DNA of 64,000 bases from Planctomycetaceae bacterium. Its GTDB lineage: Bacteria; Planctomycetota; Planctomycetia; Pirellulales; Pirellulaceae. The stretch spans positions 124,001 to 188,000 of the forward strand of contig JAEUIQ010000011.1 in assembly GCA_016794985.1 (NCBI GenBank). The letters are read 5' to 3'. The notes below the pieces were generated by a model, which worked only from the letters and a program-made list of their open reading frames with translations, did not search any database and was not told where the DNA came from. Numbering within the stretch: the first letter of the stretch is position 1; every line of letters begins with the position of its first letter. Position numbers and translations under genes: made by a program. Positions 8,918-15,704 of this stretch are shown one piece after another.

Positions 8918-9730
8918 ATGATGAAGCCCCGTGTTTACTTGTTCGCTGCTGTTTTGACGGCAATACTGATTCAATCGAGTTGGGCAACCCGTTCGGGGTT
9001 TGCGCAAATTGCGCATGGCGACGTTGATGCCGACCAAGAACGGACGGTTGTTGTTTATCCCCTGAAGCATACGGATGGGGACTCGATCTTGAGTGTGATT
9101 TCCTCGGTTGTCGCGTCAGAGGATTTGCGATTGAGCTACGAACCAAGAAACAACTCGCTCATTGTGTTGGGGATCCCAGCCGACCACAAGTCCATTGGTA
9201 AGTTGATAGAAGTGTTGGATGTGCCCCCACTTCAGGGCTCGAAGTCCGAAATGTTGGAAGTTAGTGTGTTGTTTATTGTGGAAAAGAGTGACAGCCTGCC
9301 TGAGTTGAAGGATCCGAGTCCAAAGGTGTTTCGATTGCTGGAAGAATTGGCTACCCATTCGTATGTCGCTCCGTTCGAAGTGCCCGTCGTAGGCGGGTCG
9401 GTGGTAACTCGAGTTGCCGTCGGTGCTTCTGAGGTCGGGCAAGCGGCCAACGGAAAGTCGGAAACCAAGCTCACGAAGTTTCACAATCGAAGCTCATCAG
9501 CGAAGGGAATTTTACAGTTGTTGGTCAATGGTCGAATTGCTGCGACTGAAAGTGGCTATGTGTGGGATGGAAGTCTTGAGGTACAAATGAAAACAGATTC
9601 GGATATTTTACAAACGGAAATTGGAACCCAAGTGACATTGCCAATGGATCACCCGGTAATTTTGGGATTCACACAAATCGGTGGCGTCAACGGCGTCATG
9701 ATTTTGGAAGCGAAGCAGGTCGGGAAGTAG
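8918..9730 (+). CDS. Exported protein with secretin N-domain-like region
   Basis: A strong AAGGAG precedes ATG 8918 (ATG 8921 is also possible). Residues 1-30 form a signal peptide ending WATRSGFAQ. The next part, VVVYPLKHTDGDSILSVISS followed by LRLSYEPRNNSLIVLG and KLIEVLDVPP, resembles the N1/NolW fold of secretins (short alpha-beta domains). There is no secretin pore domain, so it is not a secretin itself. The rest, with VQMKTDSDILQTEIGTQVTL, is also compatible with a beta-rich periplasmic domain. It follows the sigma/anti-sigma pair by 80 bp in the same direction and may belong to that operon. Confidence 0.65.
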   Translation: MMKPRVYLFAAVLTAILIQSSWATRSGFAQIAHGDVDADQERTVVVYPLKHTDGDSILSVISSVVASEDLRLSYEPRNNSLIVLGIPADHKSIGKLIEVLDVPPLQGSKSEMLEVSVLFIVEKSDSLPELKDPSPKVFRLLEELATHSYVAPFEVPVVGGSVVTRVAVGASEVGQAANGKSETKLTKFHNRSSSAKGILQLLVNGRIAATESGYVWDGSLEVQMKTDSDILQTEIGTQVTLPMDHPVILGFTQIGGVNGVMILEAKQVGK

Positions 9731-9784
9731 GCTTCGGTGAATCAATCCGTGAAGGGCTGACGCCATGGCGGATGGTTGTTCTGT

Positions 9785-10675
9785 TTAGCCAAACGTCATT
9801 AATTTGGCGAGAAGGTGGTACAAACCGTGGAGCACGATGGCGGCGACGATCAAGGGGCCGCCATCGTATAGTTGCGGCGAACCGGATCGCACGAGTATCT
9901 GGCGGCGGACTTGGATCAGTCCTACCGACGCAATTGCCGAACATCCCGTATGCAAGGCTACGCAGACCGTCCGGCGCTAGGCGATCAATTGCGGCGACGC
10001 ATCCGGAATATAAATGTTGAGATAAATCAAATTCTCGATCAACGCGAAGGCTAGTCCGCCTCCAATGCCGCATAACAGGAGTTGGAGGCCATTCGAGAAC
10101 AACCACGGACGTTTCTCGACCACCCATAGTGGCCAGGCGATTTTCAAGACTTCCTCGACGGTTGGTCCGAATATCAACAGGACAACAAAACCGCTACCGC
10201 CGTATTCGTTAAATAGTGCGCCTAGAATGGCCAATGGACCAGCCAAGAAGATGATCAAGCACGTAACCAACCAAGGCGTCAAAACATGTCGGCGAACCAC
10301 TTGTTTCTGATAGAACCGAAACCAAGTCACCGCATCGGGGTTCAGCCCATCCCGAAGCTGTTCTGAGGTTGCATGTTCGTCCCAAACGGAATGTTCGGCC
10401 AATTCACTTTCGGGAACTGCTCCTGCTTGTCGTGCCAAAGTCGCGGGATGATCCAAATTTGCGTGGGGGTCCTCGGGCGAGAAGAATACCTGCTGCGTCA
10501 TCCAAGGCTCGGCTGAAATCGAGTGATTGCGAGCATTGGAGGTTGGCGTTGGGAGGGCGGTGGGGGACAACGGGACTTCATAAGGATTTCGCTGCGGAGT
10601 CGAATCCTCTTTTGAATCGGAAGCCGTCGATCGCTTGGGTCCCGTGTTGCTCCGGTTGTCGCGATTTGGACTCAT
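9785..10675 (-). pseudogene. PrsW-like intramembrane peptidase interrupted by in-frame TAG
   Basis: From ATG 10675 the frame encodes a low-complexity cytoplasmic N-terminus (with NPYEVP), then membrane segments with FGPTVEEVLKIAWPLWVVEK (the EExxK motif of PrsW-type glutamic peptidases) and GIGGGLAFALIENLIYL. A TAG at 9977-9979 stops it, but the same frame continues for 63 codons to a TAA at 9785 and encodes the conserved rest of the family (RRTVCVALHTGCSAIASVGL, later AAIVLHGLYHLLAKL). So either one nonsense mutation or stop-codon readthrough is present. The start overlaps the preceding stop as ATGA, showing operon coupling to the YbjQ-like gene. Confidence 0.78.
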
Positions 10676-11163
10676 CCCGTTACGGCTCGGGTGTCGCAAT
10701 GATAAGCGGTGGCATAGCCGATCCAACTGGACATTGCCTCAGCCCCTTTCGTGCGACGATCGCCGATATCGGCTGTTTCGATTCGGAAGTTGCCAATGGC
10801 GTTGTACCCCAAGGACCGGGCTTCGTCGATCAAACGCTTCAAAGCTTCGCGCTTGGCTCGATCTGTCATTCGACTGTACGAACAAATCTCTCCACCGAAA
10901 AAGTCTTGCCACGAGGCAAAGAAATTCTTCAAGTAATCACTGGCGATCACCACCTCCGCGCAAACCATGGTCGGTGATCTTTGTCCGGGCACCGCACCCG
11001 GGTAGGTCTTCAATTGAGTGACTAGAAAATCGCCACGCATTTGTTCATGATCGACCAAGCGTTTGAAGTGGGCTTGTTCCACGAAACGACCTGCGAAGCC
11101 GAGGCCGAACAGCACCGTCACAAACAAAATAAGAGAAATGCTCACGAGCACGAATTGTACCAA
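10672..11163 (-). CDS. YbjQ/UPF0145-domain protein with N-terminal membrane anchor
   Basis: 163 residues from a TTG at 11163 (GTG codons a few residues later are alternatives). The N-terminus (FVLVSISLILFVTVLFGLGF) is a single membrane segment. The rest carries FFGGEICSYSRMTDRAKREA followed by EARSLGYNAIGNFRIET, the conserved core of YbjQ (PF01906, putative heavy-metal-binding) proteins. It overlaps the PrsW-like gene by ATGA and lies close behind a second YbjQ gene, so the three probably form one transcription unit. Confidence 0.8.
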   Translation of the reverse strand: MVQFVLVSISLILFVTVLFGLGFAGRFVEQAHFKRLVDHEQMRGDFLVTQLKTYPGAVPGQRSPTMVCAEVVIASDYLKNFFASWQDFFGGEICSYSRMTDRAKREALKRLIDEARSLGYNAIGNFRIETADIGDRRTKGAEAMSSWIGYATAYHCDTRAVTG

Positions 11164-11215
11164 AATAATATGAGTTCTCTATCTTGAGTATGGAAATTGG
11201 AAAGTGGGAGGGCAA

Positions 11216-11536
11216 TCAGGCGGGATTGACCACCACGGCCGTGCCGTAGGCGTAAAGTTCGGACGCACCCGACGTGATGGAACTGGTCGAGAAGCGAACG
11301 TTGACAACGGCATTGGCGCCCAATTGTTGGGCTTGGGCCAGCATACGCGGCATGGCTTCGCGACGAGATTCCGTCAATAGTTCGATGTAGCCTTTGAGTT
11401 CGCCACCGACCGAGTTTTTGAAGCCGGCTGCGATGTCGCGGCCGACGTGTTTCGCTCGCACGGTGTTCCCTTGGACTAACCCCAATGTCTCTTGAATGGT
11501 GTAGTCGCTAATGGTTTCAGTGTTCGTCACGATCAT
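11216..11536 (-). CDS. YbjQ/UPF0145 family protein
   Basis: A compact 106-residue single-domain member: TLGLVQGNTVRAKHVGRDI, then GGELKGYIELLTESRREAM, then AQQLGANAVVNVRFSTSSI. These are the three conserved blocks of PF01906. An AAGGAAG sits 6-8 bases before ATG 11536. Cytoplasmic; proposed to bind metal or form a homopentamer from family structures, with physiological role unknown. Confidence 0.9.
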   Translation of the reverse strand: MIVTNTETISDYTIQETLGLVQGNTVRAKHVGRDIAAGFKNSVGGELKGYIELLTESRREAMPRMLAQAQQLGANAVVNVRFSTSSITSGASELYAYGTAVVVNPA

Positions 11537-12132
11537 TGGTTGCTTCCTTTATAGGAGTGCGAGTTAGTTGAGGTGAAGAAGCCAGAGTAGTGCAATTCGT
11601 CATTCGCTGGGCCGTCGCGATTATCGGGTGGATGCCTTTGATAACTGTCGCAAGCAGAAGTGTACGCCTCGGAAAAAGCCGGTCGACTAGCGGGTGCAAT
11701 GTGCTTCGGCAGTCAATGTAGCTAGGCAGTCCTTTGCCGGGTTGAAGCTGAACACTCTCCCTCCCTGTCAAAGTAACGCTTCTATTCGTCACCAAGTCTC
11801 GCTCCCGCTGGTAATACCGAGTGCAGACGAAAGTCTTACAGCGAGACGTTGCCAACTATTGATTATTTTTCGTACCCAGGCCGCCAAAGGACTGGCGACG
11901 CACATTGCAGAACGACCCAGACTCGTCGGCAGGGGCTGCCGGGCGACATCTGGGATAAGTGGCCATATCTGGTGTTGAAAAGGTAGATATGGCCACATAT
12001 AATTTGCGATATGTGGCCATAAGTTGTTCGAAATAGGTACTTATGGCCACTTATAATTATTGGCTGGCGGGTCGGAACCAACCGATATACAAACGCGGCC
12101 CGTATCCTAAAAACAGACTTTTGGTGCTTCAA
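11537..12132. other. Intergenic region with two hairpins, no gene
   Basis: No convincing coding sequence is present. The left part is unremarkable apart from a short stretch (GCCGCCAAAGGACTGGCGAC, 11880-11899) that resembles one near 63940. The right end holds two tandem palindromes just before the ATPase gene, listed separately. Confidence 0.6.
11957..12056. repeat. Two tandem GTGGCCATA palindromes upstream of the ATPase gene
   Basis: Hairpin A pairs AAGTGGCCATATCT with AGATATGGCCACAT (11957-12000), and hairpin B pairs ATATGTGGCCATAAGT with ACTTATGGCCACTTAT (12009-12056). This gives four copies of TATGGCCAC/GTGGCCATA in 100 bp, with loops of about 14-16 nt. They lie 77 bp before the ATPase start and could be operators or the recognition ends of a small mobile cassette. 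Confidence 0.8.
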
Positions 12133-13569
12133 ATGACGAACTTGATTGGGCGAAAACTGGAGCAAGACGTCCTGAAACGGGCTCTTGATAGTCGCGAGCC
12201 GGAACTGATCGCTTTGGTGGGACGCCGTCGTGTGGGCAAGACGTTCTTGGTGCGAAATTTCTTCGGCTCCGAAATCTGTTTTGAAATGACGGGGATTCAT
12301 GGCGCGAATCGCTCCTTGCAATTGCGAAATTTCTCCGATCAACTTCGCCAAGCGATGAAGCTGGATGTTAAACCAGAGGTTCCGACTGATTGGTATGCGG
12401 CGTTTCAACAGTTGATTCAATTCCTGGAATCAAGAAAAGGAAAAGCTCGGCGAGTCGTGTTTCTTGACGAATTGCCTTGGCTGGCTTCTCGAAAATCGGG
12501 ATTCTTGTCGGCGTTGGAGCACTTTTGGAATTCTTGGGGCAGTCGTCAACACAATCTGATCGTCGTGATCTGTGGGTCAGCCGCTTCGTGGATGATCGAT
12601 CATGTGATCCATGACCGTGGCGGACTTTATCAGCGAGTCACGCGGCATTTGCATCTACAGCCTTTTTCACTTCGCGAAGTCGCAGAGTACCTCAACAGTC
12701 GCTCGATTCGCTACGAGCCCCGTCAAATCACCGAGCTTTACATGGCCCTTGGTGGTGTCCCGCATTATTTACGCGAAGTCCAGCCAGGGCTTTCAGCGGC
12801 ACAGAACCTGGACCAAATCTGTTTCGCGTCACAGGGCATTCTGGTTGACGAGTACTCCAAGCTCTATGCTGCCTTGTTTGAAAACCCAGATCGTCATGTT
12901 GACATTATTCAAGCTTTGGCCAAGCGTTTAAGTGGCGTTACACGAAGCGAGTTATTGGAGTCGCTTAGCTACTTGTCCGGTGGACGTCTGACTAAGACGT
13001 TGGACGAACTCATGGTTTCTGGATTCATCGAACGCATCGAGCCATGGGGAAAACAGCGTCGTGACGCGATGTATCGTTTGATCGACGAATTTTCTCTCTT
13101 CTATTTGAAGTGGATGAAGTCGCGTCGCAACGTGGGCAAAGAAGCCTGGCTGAACAAACGAGGCACACCGGCTTGGCGGGCCTGGACCGGATTCGCCTTC
13201 GAAAATATTTGCCATCGGCATATTCAAGCGATCAAAGCCAATTTGGGAATTGCGGCCGTGGAAACTCAGCATGCCTGTTGGCAGCATCGTGCGAAAGGAG
13301 ACATCGACGTTGGAGCCCAAGTGGACTTGCTGATCGATCGTCGCGATGACGTCATCAATTTGTGTGAAATCAAATACGCCGACGATGAATTTGTCATCGA
13401 CCAGCGTTATGCGAAGGAACTGCGTCGGAAACTTGACGTCTTTCGCCGCGTGTCGGGAACGCGAAAGTCGGTTCAATTGACCATGATCACTACTTTTGGA
13501 GTTCGAAAAAATCAGTATGCGACGGAATTGGTAGATAGCGAAGTGAAGTTGAGCGGGCTATTCGATTAG
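12133..13569 (+). CDS. AAA ATPase with C-terminal DUF234 (PDDEXK-like) domain
   Basis: 478 residues from ATG 12133; the open frame extends to 12043 but the family starts at TNLIGRKLEQDVLKRAL. Walker A is ALVGRRRVGKTF, Walker B VVFLDELPW, then a sensor region (LIVVICGSAASWM) and a winged-helix segment (LSGVTRSELLESL). The C-terminus, VDLLIDRRDDVINLCEIKYA, is the DUF234 region whose D..E-x-K pattern fits a PDDEXK nuclease fold. The family (PF01637+PF03008) is common in archaea and in bacterial mobile regions. The gene converges on the retron RT with a 78-bp gap, which makes it a candidate partner but not a proven one. Confidence 0.88.
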   Translation: MTNLIGRKLEQDVLKRALDSREPELIALVGRRRVGKTFLVRNFFGSEICFEMTGIHGANRSLQLRNFSDQLRQAMKLDVKPEVPTDWYAAFQQLIQFLESRKGKARRVVFLDELPWLASRKSGFLSALEHFWNSWGSRQHNLIVVICGSAASWMIDHVIHDRGGLYQRVTRHLHLQPFSLREVAEYLNSRSIRYEPRQITELYMALGGVPHYLREVQPGLSAAQNLDQICFASQGILVDEYSKLYAALFENPDRHVDIIQALAKRLSGVTRSELLESLSYLSGGRLTKTLDELMVSGFIERIEPWGKQRRDAMYRLIDEFSLFYLKWMKSRRNVGKEAWLNKRGTPAWRAWTGFAFENICHRHIQAIKANLGIAAVETQHACWQHRAKGDIDVGAQVDLLIDRRDDVINLCEIKYADDEFVIDQRYAKELRRKLDVFRRVSGTRKSVQLTMITTFGVRKNQYATELVDSEVKLSGLFD

Positions 13570-13647
13570 CTGAAAAACAAATAATTTCTCGGGCGGAACA
13601 CAACCCATTGCGAATACGTAATGACCGGATGTCTCTGGTCGCGATAT

Positions 13648-14985
13648 TCACCCGAAGTGGATTCGTTTGAAACACTCGAATAGCTTTTCGCCACGCTGCG
13701 GATGCAGACTTCGCAGCCATTGGATTCGGCCCAGCAAATGAGCCGCGAAGTTATCGTGCCCGACGCGATTCTGGCTTTCGGGACCGTAACGGACGCAGTT
13801 GTGCAAAATGGCCTTCAATTGATCGTACTCATGCCGGGCAACGTTGGGCTTTTCGTTAAGTACAATCCCGACGGCCGCTTGTCGCTGCGAATTGGGAATA
13901 AAGGCCGTCTTCCGATGTCGCACCCGAAATCCTTCTTCGATCGCAATCGCCCCAACATGATCCTCTATCTTCGACAGACTCGAATGACAGGTCGATGATC
14001 CCGAGAACAACAAATCGTCGCCATATCGGCTATAGGTCACATGGCAGGTCTTCGCCAAACCAGTCAAACGGCAATCGAACCGATACGCAATCAAGTTGGC
14101 CAACATCGGTGAGGTCGGAGCGCCTTGCGGTAAGTGTCGGCGAAAATACAATCGAGCCAGGTCGGTAATCGTCCGCTCATTCCTAGCATTTCGAGCGAGA
14201 TGTCGGACCGATTCACGAATGGCATCGATACTCAACACGTGCGTCGTCAGGTTCGTTAGCGCTTGCACGACCTCGTACGGGTAACCCAAACTGCGAAACA
14301 AGCCGAACACTCGTGAACCATCAATCGAGGGGAAAAAATCTTCAAGGTCCATCCGCAACATCCACTTCTGGCCGACATGCAATCGAGCATGGCTCAACGT
14401 CGATCGTTGCGGAACAAAACCGTGGGCCGCGACATGGACTGGCAAGCGATTAAGAACATGCCGCAGGATCTCGCGTTGCGTTCGCTTCAACGTGGCTTTC
14501 GGTGCTTCGATCAGTCGGCAACCGCCCGCTCGCTTCTCCACGGCCTGGATTCGATAATGGGCCGCGCATGCGTGATTCCCCCGTGGGCCTCGCGCGAGCC
14601 AGTTAAGGGTCTGGTCCAGTATTCCGAGGCATTCGGCCAGTTCCCTGAGATTCGAAATTCTTGGATAGTCCCAGCCCGATTGAAGTGTTGGGGTATGCCG
14701 CATTTGGCCACCGGCCATTTGAGCATCCAACTTCACTTGTTGAACTTTGCCGTAGCGAAACCCTCGACGGGCACCGGGTGAAAGTCGCAAATGCTCGATC
14801 AATCGAGCTTGACTAGGGGGCGACGGAAAGGCGGTGAGAATGCTGGTTGCCAATAACTCATGCTTTGGCGGTCGAGTTTTTCGCAAGCTCAGCGGGGGTC
14901 GATAACAGGCGGTCAGCAGTCGCACGATCGCCTCATGCGTCCAGTCCGAATCCAGCAGCAGTTCAGCCAATTTGTCGAAGACCAA
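13648..14985 (-). CDS. Retron-type reverse transcriptase with N-terminal extension
   Basis: RT motifs run in order: HGFVPQRST, MDLEDFFPSID (motif A), LPQGAPTSPMLANLIAYRFD (motif B), YSRYGDDLLFSG (YxDD, near residue 321), and a thumb-like block (EYDQLKAILHNC, then LLGRIQWL). QGAPTSP and the AxxH-VGxKW..DLxDFFPS string are typical of retron RTs. Signature NAxxH reads HARLH, and VTG reads AVG. About 140 residues precede the palm, as in the long myxobacterial retron RTs. No ATG lies in the frame before the RT core; TTG 14985, with GCGAGG 9-10 bases before it, is the first start downstream of the ncRNA (445 aa). A GTG at 15123 would overlap the ncRNA. Confidence 0.9.
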   Translation of the reverse strand: MVFDKLAELLLDSDWTHEAIVRLLTACYRPPLSLRKTRPPKHELLATSILTAFPSPPSQARLIEHLRLSPGARRGFRYGKVQQVKLDAQMAGGQMRHTPTLQSGWDYPRISNLRELAECLGILDQTLNWLARGPRGNHACAAHYRIQAVEKRAGGCRLIEAPKATLKRTQREILRHVLNRLPVHVAAHGFVPQRSTLSHARLHVGQKWMLRMDLEDFFPSIDGSRVFGLFRSLGYPYEVVQALTNLTTHVLSIDAIRESVRHLARNARNERTITDLARLYFRRHLPQGAPTSPMLANLIAYRFDCRLTGLAKTCHVTYSRYGDDLLFSGSSTCHSSLSKIEDHVGAIAIEEGFRVRHRKTAFIPNSQRQAAVGIVLNEKPNVARHEYDQLKAILHNCVRYGPESQNRVGHDNFAAHLLGRIQWLRSLHPQRGEKLFECFKRIHFG

Positions 14986-15061
14986 CCGCTGGTGCCTCGC
15001 TTGTTTCGAACTCCAGTACCATTCAATCCTCGGACTTAGCCCAAAGTTGAAGTTGAAAAAT

Positions 15062-15251
15062 GTCTTTCGCCCAACCAAACCAGTTTGCGCTGTGGAATCG
15101 TGCGCGAGGGCGCACTCTACCACAGCCTGAAATGCCAGCCTATCGAGTCAACGACGGGGTAACCCCGCCGAGATCAAATCGCATGGGAATTCGCTTTCGC
15201 AAACACCCAGAGGTAAAACTACCAACGATTCAATCAGCTTGGACGAAAGAC
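15062..15251 (-). ncRNA. Candidate retron msr-msd RNA (190 nt)
   Basis: a1 (GTCTTTCGTCCAA, 15251-15239) pairs with a2 (TTGGGCGAAAGAC, 15074-15062) over 13 bp with one G-U. The inner end of a1 abuts AGC... with candidate branching G at 15238. msr-like hairpins follow: GGTA/TACC (15223-15212) and a GAAA-tetraloop stem (15208-15185, GGG..TTTGC-GAAA-GCGAA..CCC). Next come GGCGGGG/CCCCGTC (15169-15153) and an msd-like hairpin of GCTGTGG/CCACAGC enclosing GTGCGC/GCGCAC (15126-15089). The order promoter, ncRNA, RT is the retron standard. Production of msDNA is inferred, not shown. Confidence 0.82.
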
Positions 15252-15258
15252 GGGTTCT

Positions 15259-15287
15259 GGTATATCTCACGGACAGGGCATAGTCAA
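15259..15287 (-). promoter_or_regulatory. Sigma-70-type promoter of the retron
   Basis: On the minus strand TTGACT (15287-15282) and TATACC (15264-15259) are separated by exactly 17 bp. A start site about seven bases after the -10 box falls at 15252-15251, the first base of the a1 arm. Agreement between promoter geometry and RNA structure supports both calls. Confidence 0.72.
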
Positions 15288-15309
15288 GCAAATGACTGTC
15301 AACCCGGTA

Positions 15310-15354
15310 GGGGACTGCCGAGTCACACTTGTCCCCGACTGGCTTGCCAGTGGG
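15310..15354. repeat. Small inverted repeats upstream of the retron promoter
   Basis: GGGGAC..GTCCCC (15310-15335) and CCCCGACTGGCTTGCCAGTGGG (arms around GCC/GGC centre, 15332-15353) overlap. They resemble short REP-like hairpins. Role unknown. Confidence 0.5.
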
Positions 15355-15420
15355 AGCGTTTCTTTGTGGTACAATCAGGAATCGGCAGACGGCGAGTCCA
15401 GACGGAGTTTAGTTTTGAAC

Positions 15421-15690
15421 GCGGAGCGAGCCGCGACATTGGAGCACGATTGGATCGCGGAGCGATCCACGACACTGGAGCGCCATTGGATCGCGGAGCG
15501 ATCCACGACACTGGAGCACGATTGGATCGCGGAGCGAGCCGCGACATTGGAGCACCGTTGGATCGCGGAGCGATCCACGACATTGGAGCACCGTTGGATC
15601 GCGGAGCGATCCACGACACTGGAGCACGATTGGATCGCGGAGCGATCCACGACACTGGAGCACCGTTGGATCGCGGAGCGATCCACGACA
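15421..15690. repeat. 36-bp palindromic minisatellite, eight units
   Basis: Units begin at 15421, 15457, 15493, 15529, 15565, 15601, 15637 and 15673 with an exact 36-bp period. Each holds the near-palindrome GGATCGC-GGA-GCGATCC (variant GAGCGAGCCGC in two units) and a CACGACACTGGAGCACC-type linker. All forward frames are open through it, one giving RGAIHDTGAPLD. It lies between the retron promoter and the PSD1 gene and has no unique spacers. Confidence 0.92.
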
Positions 15691-15704
15691 TTGAACTGAT
15701 CGAT

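Noticed and set aside
13648-15123. Group II intron or diversity-generating retroelement
   Set aside because: No maturase domain after the RT, no intron domain V-like structure nor template/variable repeat pair seen; the upstream RNA fits a retron instead.
15421-15690. CRISPR array with 36-bp repeats
   Set aside because: The 36-bp period contains the repeat only, with no variable spacers.
15060-15704. Long plus-strand frame continuing upstream of the PSD1 protein
   Set aside because: It reads through the retron RNA region and the 36-bp minisatellite, gives repetitive peptides, and the signal peptide starts only after 15705.
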